Source: Gemmatimonadota bacterium (lineage in GTDB: Bacteria > Gemmatimonadota > Gemmatimonadetes > Longimicrobiales > Gaopeijiaceae). Taken from it: a DNA stretch of 64,000 nucleotides. The DNA lies in the NCBI GenBank assembly GCA_022571515.1, contig JACZXQ010000004.1, positions 96,395 to 160,394 of the forward strand, read 5' to 3'. Below are positions 1 to 9,349 of this stretch, one piece after another (the first letter of the stretch is position 1; the number at the start of each line of letters is the position of its first letter). The translations under genes and the position numbers were made by a program. The notes below the pieces were generated by a model that worked only from the letters and a program-made list of their open reading frames with translations, was not told the DNA's origin and made no database searches.

Positions 1-687
1 CACCTCGGGGGTAGACTGTCCTTCCATGGGCCTCGGCCCCCGGCTGGTCGGTGCTTCACCCGCGGCAACCGCCCGCTGCACCTCTTCGTCCATATCGGCG
101 ATGAACCCCTCGTCGGCGATGCCCTTCATCAGCCGCCAGGTCGACTGGCGGAAGAACTCCCGAAACTGCTCCTCCTCCATGCCAAGGAGGCCCCGGTGGT
201 AGAGCGACACGATCCCGTGCGCGTGCGCCCAGATGCTCATGGCCACGTCGTTGACATCGGCCTTCTTGAGCATCCCACACTCCACTCCCTCTCGCACGCG
301 GTCGACCATGAACTGTCCAGTGGCGCAACTCTGGGCGGACGCCTCCTTGGGAAGCTCCTCGAGTCCAATCAGCTGGTGCGAGACATGGATGATCTCGTAG
401 AACTGAGGGTGCTCCAGAGCGAAGTCGACGTATCGCATTCCCGTCAGACTGAACCGCTCCATGGGGGTTCGGCCCTCGAGGGCCTTATAGAGGTATTGGG
501 CGAAGGTCTTGATCGCCTCACCGACCACATCGACCAGCACCTTTTCCTTGCTTGCGTAGTGCCGATAGAGCGCCGGCGCCGTGACCCCGAGCCGCCGGGC
601 GAGCTCACGCATCGAGAGACCGTCCAACCCTCCGGCAATCAACAGTTCGCACGCCTGAGTCAGGATCTTGTCGCGGTGGAGTGCCAT
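1..687 (-). CDS. TetR/AcrR-family transcriptional regulator (C-terminus cut by window edge)
   Basis: Reading leftwards from the ATG at 687, the frame stays open to base 1 (229 codons, no stop seen), so the gene is partial. Residues ~5-50 form a TetR helix-turn-helix: the series M-R-E-L-A-R-R-L-G-V, then A-P-A-L-Y-R-H-Y and S-K-E-K is the usual recognition-helix signature. The rest is a helical ligand-binding domain whose effector cannot be predicted. The family represses its own and neighbouring genes and releases DNA on binding a small molecule. The start is preceded directly by a promoter whose -10 lies 7 nt from the ATG, so the mRNA is probably leaderless, which explains the lack of a Shine-Dalgarno. 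No divergent partner gene is evident on the right. Confidence 0.9.
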   Translation of the reverse strand, partial: MALHRDKILTQACELLIAGGLDGLSMRELARRLGVTAPALYRHYASKEKVLVDVVGEAIKTFAQYLYKALEGRTPMERFSLTGMRYVDFALEHPQFYEIIHVSHQLIGLEELPKEASAQSCATGQFMVDRVREGVECGMLKKADVNDVAMSIWAHAHGIVSLYHRGLLGMEEEQFREFFRQSTWRLMKGIADEGFIADMDEEVQRAVAAGEAPTSRGPRPMEGQSTPEV

Positions 688-722
688 GTTAACAGTGTAA
701 ACAAAGCCGACAACAACGTCAA
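688..722 (-). promoter_or_regulatory. Promoter and overlapping palindromic operator of the tetR-like gene
   Basis: On the minus strand TTGACG (717-722), a 17-bp spacer and TACACT (694-699) make a good sigma70-type promoter. A 15-bp near-perfect palindrome, GTTAACAGTGTAAAC (688-702, one mismatched pair), covers the -10 and the predicted start point. A repressor bound there would block its own transcription, the usual TetR autoregulation. Binding by this protein is inferred. Confidence 0.6.
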
Positions 723-854
723 CGGGCTCAACCCATTATAGCGTTAACGGCGTTCTTTTCTGGGGAGAACAGAAGACGGCGTAGATCCGGGGCGACCAAC
801 GGCCTAGGGAGTGTATCGCGCAACACCATCTCCGGGGGTGAGCGTTCGCGACGG

Positions 855-3500
855 TCAGCGACCGGCGTTCGATCCCTCCATGACGTGGTTCACTTCCAGA
901 ATGTCCACCGTTCGGTAGAGCATGTCCGCCGACTGGAGGAGCTTTGCGCGCAGCCTGGGCGGGAAGTCGGGGCGCGCCTCCAGGAAGTCCGTCACGACCT
1001 GCGCTGCCTCTGGCGAGTTGTGGCCGCCAAGGGTGGTGTCCAACCAGCGTTTCGGGAAAAATATGTCTCCCGTGCGTTGGATCTCCTCGACCATCTCGAG
1101 ACTGGGGAGAATGAACCGCCGCGCGTGTTCGGCTCGTAGTCGGTGATGGAGAAACGACACCCCGGAGAGCACCCACGGCTCTCTCGCCCGGTTGGCCGGG
1201 TCGGCCAGCGATGAGAAGAAGGCTTCGCGCACAGCGGGATCGTTGGAGAGCGCCGGCCGCACGAACTCGAACCTCGCTCGCCGGTCTGGGTTGGTGATAC
1301 GGCCAAGCTGCTCGTCGAGGATCGCTTCCGCGTCGGGTACTCCGCGGAGAGCGAGGCCCGAGGCCATTGACGTGAAATCGTTTTCCGAGAGGTGTACCCC
1401 CGGCACACCTTCGGCTTGGGACCATATCCGCCTGAGACGTCCGACGCCCAGTTCGGTCAACACTACACTCCGCCAAGTCGAAAAGATCGAAGATTTGAGT
1501 GTGGCCGTCGGGGCACGCACCAGTCGCCGCCAGAGCGCCGCTTCGATGTCCGCCGCGCGCCGGTCCCGTTCGGAGTCAGGGATCAGCCGCCAGTATGTGG
1601 TGCGAAGATAAGCCAGGATGCGTCCCGCATTTTGCTCGTCAGTCTCCGTATCCAGCGTGGCCAGGAGAAGATCCACCCACGTCGACGGAGCTACCTCGCC
1701 CTCCAGTACGGCGTCCCAAAGTGTGCCGACCACGATCCCACGAATCAGCGGATCGGTGAGTTCGGGGAGGTGCTCCAGCAAATAGGCCTTGCTCACATCA
1801 TCCAGATGGAAGTGCCCGTATTCGACTCCGGAGCCGTTGGGCAGGATGAAGTTGGGCCGGGGGCGGCCGATCCAATCGGCCATCGCGGCGCCTTCGATCA
1901 TGAGTCTTACGGGGACGCGGGCGATGGAATCATCGTAGGCCAAGATCACCTCGAGTTGCTGTGGCCACACGCGGTTCCGCGCCGCCAAGTCTTCCTGATA
2001 GACGCCCACGGCTCGCATCCGCCCCGTTCCGTCATCGACCACAGCCGCGGAGATGGTCGGCCGTCCCGGCTCCTCGACCCACACGCTGCTCCACGCCGCC
2101 AGGTCATCATCCGAAAGACCGTCCAGGATCTCGATGAGTTGGGGCCACGTCGCGTTGCCGAAGGCGAAGGCGCTCAGGTACTCGCGGAGGCCCTCACGGA
2201 ACACGTCCTCTCCCACGAGCAACTCGAGTTGGCGCATGACGATCGGCGCCTTCTGATAGATGATCGCGCCGTAAAGCGTGCCCGCCTCGCGCAGGTTGTC
2301 CAGCGGCTGCCTGATCGGGTTGGCTCCGGCGGTACGGTCGACGCCGTAAGCGGAGTTGTGGTGCGCCAGGAAGAATCGGAGGTCGTGGTTGAGCTGTGGA
2401 AAGGACGGGTGGACGATCTTGGCCGCCATGAAGTTGGCGAATACCTCCTTCATCCACACGTCGTCGAACCAGTTCATGGTCACCAGGTCGCCGAACCACT
2501 GGTGAGCCGTCTCGTGTGCGATGACGCTGGCCCGGCCAAGGTACTGTGCCTGCGTGGCCGACTCGTCCAACACGAGACTCGCCTGCCGGTAGAAGATCGA
2601 GCCCGGATGCTCCATTCCACCGTATTGGAACGATGGGATCAGCACGAAGTCGAATTTGCCGAACGGGTACGGAATACCCGTATACTCCTCGAGCCATTCG
2701 AGCGCGGTCTCGTGGAGGTCGAAGATCGCCTCCCTGTTGCGGTCGACCTTCTCTCGGTCGGTCTCGCGGTGGTACATCCTCATCGTCCGACCACCGCGCT
2801 GCGCGGTCTCTACCCGGAACTCACCCACCGCAAACGCGAAGAGGTACGTCGCAATGGGTTCGGTCTCGGCAAAGGTGTGGACGGTGCGCCCGTCCCCAGC
2901 CGCCGGTATGCCTCCGGACACCTTCTGCGTCACGGCACCGTTGGCCACCGCCTCCCACCCGCTCGGCACATCCAGAACCAGCCTGAAACGAGCCTTCAGG
3001 TTGGGCTGGTCGAAGATCGGCAGCGAGAAGTGCGCGCGATCGGGCACAAATAGCGTGTAAAGGAAGTCCGGATTCCGGTTGAGCGCGTCATCGCCCGCGG
3101 TGAACTCGATGCGGATCGAGTTTTCGTCCCCGGCCTCCAACCCTTCCGCCGACACGACCATGTGGTCGTTGACCGGCTCCCACGTGGCCACCTCGCCGTT
3201 GGCGGTCACCGATCGTACACGCGAGGCCGGGTCCTTGAAGTCGAGAACGACGTCACGGCCCTGCGGATCCGTCCAGGCGAAGCGCACCTCGACGCTCCCG
3301 GTGAGGGGCTCGGACTCCAGTCTCGGCACGGTGAGTCGGTAGGAATAGCGGACGTCGCTGATGGTCGTGCTCCTCAGCTCGGCCAACTCCCATGAGACCC
3401 CCAGATCAGTCAAGGAGCCCGACGGGTAATCCGCACAAGCCGCGATTGCGAACGACGCCACGATGAACAACGAACGAGCGTGAAGATCGACCTTCGCCAT
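855..3500 (-). CDS. M1-family zinc aminopeptidase (lipoprotein)
   Basis: 881 aa. It should remove N-terminal residues from peptides on the cell surface or in the periplasm. The zinc site is clear: HETAH at about residue 329, with the third ligand in K-E-V-F-A-N-F 18 residues later. The substrate-binding loop upstream reads G-G-M-E-H rather than the textbook G-x-M-E-N, so Asn is replaced by His. A beta-sandwich N-terminal domain precedes the catalytic core and a long helical C-terminal domain follows. The start at 3500 gives a lipoprotein signal (A-A-C, Cys22); the open frame upstream of it has no signal-like or family sequence. It is followed at a distance by the tetR-like gene and preceded by the Omp85-like gene on the same strand. 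Confidence 0.9.
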   Translation of the reverse strand: MAKVDLHARSLFIVASFAIAACADYPSGSLTDLGVSWELAELRSTTISDVRYSYRLTVPRLESEPLTGSVEVRFAWTDPQGRDVVLDFKDPASRVRSVTANGEVATWEPVNDHMVVSAEGLEAGDENSIRIEFTAGDDALNRNPDFLYTLFVPDRAHFSLPIFDQPNLKARFRLVLDVPSGWEAVANGAVTQKVSGGIPAAGDGRTVHTFAETEPIATYLFAFAVGEFRVETAQRGGRTMRMYHRETDREKVDRNREAIFDLHETALEWLEEYTGIPYPFGKFDFVLIPSFQYGGMEHPGSIFYRQASLVLDESATQAQYLGRASVIAHETAHQWFGDLVTMNWFDDVWMKEVFANFMAAKIVHPSFPQLNHDLRFFLAHHNSAYGVDRTAGANPIRQPLDNLREAGTLYGAIIYQKAPIVMRQLELLVGEDVFREGLREYLSAFAFGNATWPQLIEILDGLSDDDLAAWSSVWVEEPGRPTISAAVVDDGTGRMRAVGVYQEDLAARNRVWPQQLEVILAYDDSIARVPVRLMIEGAAMADWIGRPRPNFILPNGSGVEYGHFHLDDVSKAYLLEHLPELTDPLIRGIVVGTLWDAVLEGEVAPSTWVDLLLATLDTETDEQNAGRILAYLRTTYWRLIPDSERDRRAADIEAALWRRLVRAPTATLKSSIFSTWRSVVLTELGVGRLRRIWSQAEGVPGVHLSENDFTSMASGLALRGVPDAEAILDEQLGRITNPDRRARFEFVRPALSNDPAVREAFFSSLADPANRAREPWVLSGVSFLHHRLRAEHARRFILPSLEMVEEIQRTGDIFFPKRWLDTTLGGHNSPEAAQVVTDFLEARPDFPPRLRAKLLQSADMLYRTVDILEVNHVMEGSNAGR

Positions 3501-3576
3501 GTGTTCCGGATCCTGGATAGGACTGTACGGGACGCACCCTGGCGTACCTGTAGGATGCTGAATGAAGTTGGTGGCG

Positions 3577-5823
3577 CTAAATGATTCCGTCCAGATACAA
3601 CTCCAGGCGCCAGCCCGTAGGATCGCGAAGGCCTCGCGCGATGTCGATCCGCATGAGCCCGTCGAGCACGCTGCCCCCGACCCCGATCGAAAAGAGCGCG
3701 TCCCGCACCGCGATGTCCCCTCGGTCCCCCGCCCAACCGGCGTCACCGAACACGGACACGGACACCACCGGGTACACCCGAGCGAATTCGGCGCGAGCTC
3801 GCAGGAAGGACGTCCCCAGCACCGCACTGCCGTCGTACCCCCTCAGGCTCGACGATCCACCGAGGTACCAGAGCCTCTGTGCCGGCACATCGCCCCAGGA
3901 TGTCCCGCCCGCCACCTCGAACGCCGTCCGGATCTTGGGAGTGAGGGAAAACGCGGTGCGGAGCGTCGCGTCCGCCCGGGCGAATTGGTAATCGCCGACC
4001 TCGCCTTGCAGCGAGAGTTCGGTGCCGACCTGGAGACCAGTTCGCTCGGAGCCCCAAAACGGCTTGAGCGTCAGACGGGTACCGAACTGGTCGGCCCGGG
4101 CTCCCTCGATATTCTCTCGGAACGCGTGCTCGCTGTCGAAGAGCCGCGGCAGGCTGACGTTGGTGTTGCGCTCGACGCTCTCCTGATGCTCCCCGTAGAG
4201 CGTCCAGGTCCAGGACGCGCGGCGGTCCGAGGCCGGCTCGAGCGTGATGCGCGCCCCTGAAGCGCGGTAGTACTCACCGTCGTCGCGTCCGAACAGAAGG
4301 GCGATGACAGAGTTTCCGAACCCGAGATGACGCCCGCCTTGGTCGACGGCCGCGAGCTTGTGGTACGCCTCGAAGCTGAAGTCCCGACGCACGCCGCCCC
4401 AGCCGAGCTCGAGTTCGAGGACGGGCTCGACGTCCGCGGTGCCGAAGCGACCGACCAATCGACCGTCGGCGGGGCCGAACGGCGTGTCCAGCGGTCGCAC
4501 GCCCTGTGCGCCCAACGAGAGCCCCTCCACGCGGTTGAACCGCATGAGATCCTCGCGCGCAAAACCCCAGTCCAGGCTCAAGCGCGGCGCGGCCGCCGCC
4601 GGAGCGGGTATGTCGGCTAGCCGCTCTGCGAAATCACGAAGCTCGGCCTCCGATGTAAACCCGGGTGCTTCCTTCCAGATAGGAGGCGGTAACAACTCGC
4701 TGCTGTGAAGGCTCTCCGGGTCGGGCGGAAGGAGTAGGTAGATCTCCTTCCCATTGTGGCTTCCCCGAACGCTGCGGCGTGTCTCCGCCCTGATGCGACG
4801 GGCCAGGTCGGGGTGGTCGATCATCTCGCGCCAGTCGTCCTCGAGGAGGTAGCCCGACTCGGCCTGCCATGTCTCCAGGACAGAGTCTGCGCTTAAGAAA
4901 GCGTCGAAGCGAGCGGTGGCGCCCTCCACTTCGTCCACCCCAACAACCTCCTCGATACGGTAGGATACCTCCCAGGCCCCGGGCACCTTGAGGATGCCGG
5001 CCCGGGCCTGTCCCTCGAAGCGCATGCTGCGTGGTAGCCAGTATTTGAAGTCCCAGAGTGCGTACTCGACTGTGATCAACGAGATCGTGAACGTCATCGG
5101 CTTGAAGATGCCCGGGATCGGCAGATTCTCCTCGTTCTCCCCAACCATCAGATCCAGCTCGACGTCGATCTTCTTCGCGAGCCGGTAGACACCCCGGACC
5201 AGCGCTCCCGACTCGGGTTCGATCCAGAAGGACCCGGTGAGCAGGTGGATCGACGCCTCTCTGGGGATCACGCGCAACTCGGCCACCTGTAGCCTGCGTC
5301 CGTCCGGAAAACTCAGAGTGAGCGTGTCGCCCGCGGCGAACTCGTAGAACTCTTCCGAGCCGGCGGCAAAGGGATGTTCGACCCAGAATTCGTCGGGATC
5401 GTCGACATCGTCGTCATCGTCGGCGGCGAACCCGAAGTAGATCCTGTCCCCCGCCGGGTCGAACACGTTGTCCAGCAGGCCTGTCACCTCATCTGGGGGA
5501 CTGACCCCGGCCGGCGTTTCTTCCCGGGCCGCGAGTGCCTGGATTACGACCGGCCCGTCCTGGCTCCACCACACACGAGAGGCGGTCTCGGCCCGGTAGA
5601 TCGTACGGTCCTTGAGGGGCATCCGGATATGTGCGCCGATGCGTTGTCGCACCGTTGCCGTGTAGCTGAGGATGGAGCGGTCCAGGATCTCCCAATTGGC
5701 GCGCGCCCGCATGAGCAGGGTGCGGGCGCCTGGATCCCGGAAGGCGTTCAGATGATCGGAGGCTTGGGGAGGCGATGCCTGCAGCACGAGCGCAAGCGTG
5801 GCTGTCGGAAGCCAAGTCCACAT
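3577..5823 (-). CDS. Outer-membrane protein with C-terminal Omp85/BamA-like barrel
   Basis: 748 aa with an N-terminal signal peptide (cleavage near Q-A-S, residue ~21). Residues ~20-380 are a soluble region I do not recognise. From ~390 the sequence alternates like barrel strands, and near the C-terminus it has L-G-G-S-S-S-L-R-G-Y followed by F-G-D-A-G-W, the pattern of the last strands of the BamA/TamA/FhaC superfamily (lid-loop R-G-[FY] motif). It is therefore a barrel protein of the bacterial surface antigen type. Secretion or assembly substrates are unknown, and no canonical POTRA repeats were recognised by eye. It shares orientation with the M1 peptidase (77 bp gap), so co-transcription is possible. 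Confidence 0.75.
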   Translation of the reverse strand: MWTWLPTATLALVLQASPPQASDHLNAFRDPGARTLLMRARANWEILDRSILSYTATVRQRIGAHIRMPLKDRTIYRAETASRVWWSQDGPVVIQALAAREETPAGVSPPDEVTGLLDNVFDPAGDRIYFGFAADDDDDVDDPDEFWVEHPFAAGSEEFYEFAAGDTLTLSFPDGRRLQVAELRVIPREASIHLLTGSFWIEPESGALVRGVYRLAKKIDVELDLMVGENEENLPIPGIFKPMTFTISLITVEYALWDFKYWLPRSMRFEGQARAGILKVPGAWEVSYRIEEVVGVDEVEGATARFDAFLSADSVLETWQAESGYLLEDDWREMIDHPDLARRIRAETRRSVRGSHNGKEIYLLLPPDPESLHSSELLPPPIWKEAPGFTSEAELRDFAERLADIPAPAAAAPRLSLDWGFAREDLMRFNRVEGLSLGAQGVRPLDTPFGPADGRLVGRFGTADVEPVLELELGWGGVRRDFSFEAYHKLAAVDQGGRHLGFGNSVIALLFGRDDGEYYRASGARITLEPASDRRASWTWTLYGEHQESVERNTNVSLPRLFDSEHAFRENIEGARADQFGTRLTLKPFWGSERTGLQVGTELSLQGEVGDYQFARADATLRTAFSLTPKIRTAFEVAGGTSWGDVPAQRLWYLGGSSSLRGYDGSAVLGTSFLRARAEFARVYPVVSVSVFGDAGWAGDRGDIAVRDALFSIGVGGSVLDGLMRIDIARGLRDPTGWRLELYLDGII

Positions 5824-5907
5824 AATCTTTTTCGGCGGAGGTGCCTGGTCTACGGTCAGTAAGCACTACGCTACCTGGTAGCACCGGGTTTCATCGCGTG
5901 GACCCAA

Positions 5908-5945
5908 TAAAAAAGTGGGGGTCCGCCCGTCGGGCGGGCCCCCAC
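5908..5945 (-). terminator. Rho-independent terminator after the cytochrome P460 gene
   Basis: A 13-14 bp GC-rich stem (5915-5945, tetraloop) is followed on the minus strand by six T (5909-5914). It lies 35 bp past the stop of the P460 gene and before the start of the Omp85-like gene, so it should separate their transcripts. Confidence 0.85.
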
Positions 5946-5979
5946 GCTCACTCAACCAGTGTTCGTTCCAGAAGGGCGC

Positions 5980-6573
5980 CTACTGCCCCGACCCTGCCGG
6001 GCGTTCGTTGAACAGGTAGTCGTTCGCCGCAACCGTGCCATGGCAACCCTCGCAGCCGGCGAAACGGCCGGCGGCCTCCACGGTGCCGTCGGTGAGCCGC
6101 TTGAGGAACCACCAGTTGTTGTGGTCCGGGTTGAAGTCCTCGGTCTTCACCATCGCAGTGACGGCCATCAGGTTGCCGCCCACGTAGTTGTTCTTCACCA
6201 CGATCGCGCCGACCGGCATCATCGCCTCACCTGAGGCCAAGGCCGCGGCTGCCACGTCGTTGACGTAGGTGGTGAGCTGCGCGCCGTGGGGCTCCGCACC
6301 GTCATACTGATCGGTGGTCCCAGGCCAGCGATCCCAATTCTCGTAGTCCGAGCTGGTCAGATGTCCCCACACCCCATCCGCCGACAACTCGGGAAGCGTC
6401 ACCGCGGCCTCCTCGGCGGCGGGCGCGGCTTCCTCGGCAGCGGGCGCGGCTTCCTCGGCAGCGGGCGCGGCTTCCTCGACCGCATCGGCGGCCTCGTCTC
6501 CGGCGGCGCAAGCCACGAAAGCCAGTGGAAGTGCGAGCGCCAATCCGAAGCGGCTCAAGTCACGAAACTTCAT
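5980..6573 (-). CDS. Cytochrome P460-family lipoprotein
   Basis: 197 aa. Lipobox ending in Cys22, then an Ala/Glu-rich linker (residues ~28-57) built from repeated E-E-A-A-P-A-A units, then a cytochrome P460 domain with the c-type heme motif C-E-G-C-H at 174-178. P460 enzymes of ammonia oxidisers oxidise hydroxylamine, but most homologues are of unknown substrate and a role in respiratory or detoxifying electron transfer is only inferred. The linker would hold the heme domain away from the membrane. Monocistronic by its own promoter and terminator. Confidence 0.85.
   Translation of the reverse strand: MKFRDLSRFGLALALPLAFVACAAGDEAADAVEEAAPAAEEAAPAAEEAAPAAEEAAVTLPELSADGVWGHLTSSDYENWDRWPGTTDQYDGAEPHGAQLTTYVNDVAAAALASGEAMMPVGAIVVKNNYVGGNLMAVTAMVKTEDFNPDHNNWWFLKRLTDGTVEAAGRFAGCEGCHGTVAANDYLFNERPAGSGQ
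6410..6478. repeat. 21-bp tandem repeat in the P460 linker
   Basis: Three units of 21 bp (6410-6430, 6431-6451, 6452-6472) plus a partial fourth; the first differs from the others at one position. Each encodes seven linker residues, so slippage would change tether length in frame. Confidence 0.9.
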
Positions 6574-6686
6574 GATGTCTCCTGTCTGTTACGGTAAGGA
6601 GATCTCTGTCGTTTACAGCGAAACTGGGCTCGATCCAGGGCGGTTCCCTCCCGGGAGCGGTCGGTCTTCCATCCGCTGTCCAGGTA

Positions 6687-6715
6687 AGCGTAGATTGACC
6701 GCCCCGGGGAATCAA
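6687..6715 (-). promoter_or_regulatory. Possible promoter of the P460 gene
   Basis: Minus strand TTGATT (6710-6715), 17-bp spacer, TACGCT (6687-6692), giving a ~105 nt leader. The spacer contains the palindrome CCCCGGGG. Motif-only prediction. Confidence 0.45.
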
Positions 6716-6740
6716 GGTACACGAGCGAGGAGGGAGCCCA

Positions 6741-7301
6741 GTGGGGCTCGGCGGATATTGTGAAGCGGCCGACGGACATCCTTACCACGGGCCCTATCAC
6801 GACCATGAATACGGCTTCCCGCTGACCGACGAGTCGGAGCTCTTCGGACGCCTCATGCTGGAGGTGAACCAGGCCGGGCTCTCGTGGCTTACCATTCTCA
6901 AGAAGCAGGAGACGTTCCGCTCGGCCTACGAGGGCTGGAATGTGGACCGAGTAGCCGCATACGGTGAGGACGACAGGGCCAGACTCTTGGCCGATCGGGG
7001 GATCATCCGAAACAGGCTCAAGGTCAACGCCGCCATCGAGAACGCGCGGGCGATTCAGCGCATGAGGGAAAGCCACGGGTCCTTCGCGGCCTGGCTCGCC
7101 GCACATCATCCTCAGCCCAAGGCCGAGTGGGTGAAGCTGTTCAAGAAGACATTTCGCTTCACCGGGGGAGAGATCACGGGTGAGTTTCTCATGAGCATCG
7201 GCTACCTCTCTGGAGCTCACCAACCCGATTGCATCGTCTACGGGCGCATCGGAAAACTGTCTCCGCCCTGGATGTCGCGCCCAACGACGGCAGGGCAGTA
7301 A
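6741..7301 (+). CDS. tag: DNA-3-methyladenine glycosylase I
   Basis: 186 aa. Excises 3-methyladenine from alkylated DNA in the cytoplasm. The Tag family hallmarks are present: the N-terminal zinc ligand region G-Y-C-E-A, the Y-H-D-H-E-Y-G motif, the W-x-x-I-L-x-K-Q-E-x-[FY]-R-x-A-[FY] helix and the C-terminal G-A-H-x-x-D-C zinc motif. Length is normal for the family. Translation starts at a GTG, and its TAA overlaps the ATG of the following hydrolase gene (TAATG), so the two are translationally coupled. Confidence 0.92.
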   Translation: MGLGGYCEAADGHPYHGPYHDHEYGFPLTDESELFGRLMLEVNQAGLSWLTILKKQETFRSAYEGWNVDRVAAYGEDDRARLLADRGIIRNRLKVNAAIENARAIQRMRESHGSFAAWLAAHHPQPKAEWVKLFKKTFRFTGGEITGEFLMSIGYLSGAHQPDCIVYGRIGKLSPPWMSRPTTAGQ

Positions 7302-8344
7302 TGAGCGACGGTGCAGACCCTCGAGCGGCCGAGGCCGGTGCGTCCAAGCCCTGGCGGCCGACACTCTACCGCCCACCGTGGTGGCTGAAGGGGGGGCATG
7401 CGCAGACGCTCGCCGGCAAACTTTTCAAGCCCAAGCCCGATCTGGACCTCCGCAGGGAGCGCCTGGATACGCCGGATGGGGACTTCATCGACCTCGACTT
7501 CATGCCCGAGCCCCAGTCGCCCCGGCCCATCGTACTCGTGCTGCACGGGCTGGAGGGCTCGGCAAGGAGGTCTTACGTCCTCACCATGCTGGCCGCGCTC
7601 GAGGCCCAGGGTCTCTGGGGTGTTGGCCTCAACTTCCGATCCTGTAGTGGCGAGCCGAACCGCACGACCCGCTTCTACCACTCCGGGGAGACCGGTGATC
7701 TGGCGCACGTCCTTGCGATGCTCGCCAAGCGCTTTCCGGGAAGGCCGATGGGGGCGGTGGGCTTTTCGTTGGGAGGCAACGCGCTGCTCAAGTACCTGGG
7801 TGAGGTCGGTGGGTCCGAGGGCGCACCGCTAGGGGCGGCGGCGGCGATTTCGGTGCCGTTTGACCTGTCGGCCGGAGCCCGCATGCTGGAAAAGGGCCTC
7901 ATGGGGCGCCTATACACCTTCTACTTCATGCGAATGCTCCACAGGAAGACGAGCCTCAAGCGGGAGATTCTCCGCGATGCCGTGGACGTCGACGCGGTGC
8001 TCCGCACCAAGACGCTCCGAGCGTTCGACGAGCTGGCCACCGCTCCTCTTCACGGTTTCGCGGGAGCGGAAGACTATTACGCCCGTTCCAGTTCGGCGGG
8101 ATTCATCGACCACATTCGCGTACCCACGCTGTTGCTTCACTCGCTGGACGATCCATTCCTACCCGCTCACGCCGTGCCCAAGGACGCTGTGGGCCGCAAT
8201 CCCGTGCTGACGGGTGTGTTCACGCGACACGGAGGGCACGTGGGGTTCATCGGAGGTGGGCGCCCCCTGCGACCACGTCCCTGGGCCGAGGGGGAGGCAG
8301 CTCGTTTTCTGGCTCATCATTTGGGAACCACAACCAGTCCATAG
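7301..8344 (+). CDS. YheT-family alpha/beta hydrolase
   Basis: 347 aa. Cytoplasmic alpha/beta hydrolase of the YheT/ABHD1-3 type: the P-P-W-W-L-x-G-G-H-A-Q-T opening is diagnostic, H-G-L-E-G-S forms the oxyanion region, G-F-S-L-G-G-N holds the nucleophile Ser, and D-D-P-F-L-P and H-G-G-H-V-G-F supply the Asp and His. Probable esterase or lipase; the physiological substrate is unknown for most of the family. It starts inside the stop codon of tag. Confidence 0.9.
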   Translation: MSDGADPRAAEAGASKPWRPTLYRPPWWLKGGHAQTLAGKLFKPKPDLDLRRERLDTPDGDFIDLDFMPEPQSPRPIVLVLHGLEGSARRSYVLTMLAALEAQGLWGVGLNFRSCSGEPNRTTRFYHSGETGDLAHVLAMLAKRFPGRPMGAVGFSLGGNALLKYLGEVGGSEGAPLGAAAAISVPFDLSAGARMLEKGLMGRLYTFYFMRMLHRKTSLKREILRDAVDVDAVLRTKTLRAFDELATAPLHGFAGAEDYYARSSSAGFIDHIRVPTLLLHSLDDPFLPAHAVPKDAVGRNPVLTGVFTRHGGHVGFIGGGRPLRPRPWAEGEAARFLAHHLGTTTSP

Positions 8345-8443
8345 CGGCCTGACGACAGGTTGCCAATGCGAGCCCGCGTCAGCCAGGTTGGTGGAAACGT
8401 CCCACGTTTCCGATTCGACACTCAGTTTGCCGAGGATCGCGCC

Positions 8444-9349
8444 ATGACTTCAGGACTCAGAGCATGCCTCCCCATCGCCATCGCGGTACAGACCGCTCTT
8501 CCATGCATCGCAGCTCCAGCGCTACTAGCCCAGGAGCCTCTCAGGGTTTTCATCTCCGTGGACATGGAGGGCATCGGCGGTATCGGTACTGCGGCCATGA
8601 CATCACGCTCCGGGAAGGACTACGCCCTCGGACGTGAGCTCATGACAGCGGAGGTGAATGCGGTCGTGGCCGCTGTCTTCGAATACGGGCCCGCCGAAAT
8701 TCTCGTCAACGACTCGCACGGGGACATGCAAAACCTGCTGCATACACGCCTGGACCCCCGCGTCGAATACATCCAGGGCAACATCAAGCCTCTGGGTATG
8801 GTGCAGGGTCTCGATCGCAGCTTCGATGCGGCGATATTTCTTGGCTACCACGCCCGAGCGGGCACGGAGAACGGTTTCCTGGCCCACACGGGATCCGGCT
8901 CGGTGAAGGGGCTCTGGCTAAACGGGGTCGAGGTCGGAGAAGGTGGCCTGAACGCCCACTTCGCCGGAGCGCTCGGCGTGCCGGTCATCCTAGCCGCGGG
9001 TGACCGGACCTTCACTGAGCAGTTCGGTGCCCTGGTGTCGACTCGAACCGTGTCCACAAAGGACGCAGTTGGATCTTCGGTGGCCCGTCTGCGCCACCCC
9101 GAGGTCGTGCGAGAAGACCTTAGGGCGGTGTTGCTCGAGGCCTTGGCCGATCTCGAAAACGCGAGCGCCTTCAACGTGACAGAGCCCGTCACGGTGCGCA
9201 TCCGATTCGCGACCACCACACGCGCCAACATCCTGCTCGCGATCCCGGGCATGCGGCTCGTGAACGGATGGACCGTGGAATACGAGGCCGAGTCGATGGA
9301 CCGGGCCTACCGCATGATTCGGCTGATGTATAAGTACATCAGCTGGTAG
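8444..9349 (+). CDS. M55-family peptidase (DppA-like D-aminopeptidase), secreted
   Basis: 301 aa. N-terminal signal peptide to about A-L-L-A-Q (residue ~30), then the M55 fold: D-M-E-G-I near the start, N-D-S-H-G-D-M, and G-Y-H-A-R-A-G, which supply the zinc ligands known from Bacillus DppA. DppA cleaves D-Ala-D-Ala-type peptides. The signal peptide points to periplasmic work on cell-wall peptides, although the DppA prototype is cytoplasmic. The ATG at 8444 gives the signal peptide; an upstream ATG in frame at 8360 would bury it. A 140-bp gap separates it from the S9 peptidase. Confidence 0.88.
   Translation: MTSGLRACLPIAIAVQTALPCIAAPALLAQEPLRVFISVDMEGIGGIGTAAMTSRSGKDYALGRELMTAEVNAVVAAVFEYGPAEILVNDSHGDMQNLLHTRLDPRVEYIQGNIKPLGMVQGLDRSFDAAIFLGYHARAGTENGFLAHTGSGSVKGLWLNGVEVGEGGLNAHFAGALGVPVILAAGDRTFTEQFGALVSTRTVSTKDAVGSSVARLRHPEVVREDLRAVLLEALADLENASAFNVTEPVTVRIRFATTTRANILLAIPGMRLVNGWTVEYEAESMDRAYRMIRLMYKYISW

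Noticed and set aside
736..1476. Long open frames opposite or alongside the M1 peptidase gene (also 1392-3053 plus strand)
   Set aside because: Composition is Arg/Pro/Gly/His-rich with no motif; they are shadows produced by high GC third positions of the real gene.
2500..2640. G-G-M-E-H instead of G-x-M-E-N in the M1 peptidase as a sign of inactivity
   Set aside because: The zinc ligands are complete and, as I recall, the variant occurs in other M1 peptidases, so it probably marks a subfamily.
6410..6478. Short regular repeats as a CRISPR-like array
   Set aside because: The 21-bp units are contiguous without spacers and encode an in-frame Ala/Glu linker of the P460 lipoprotein.
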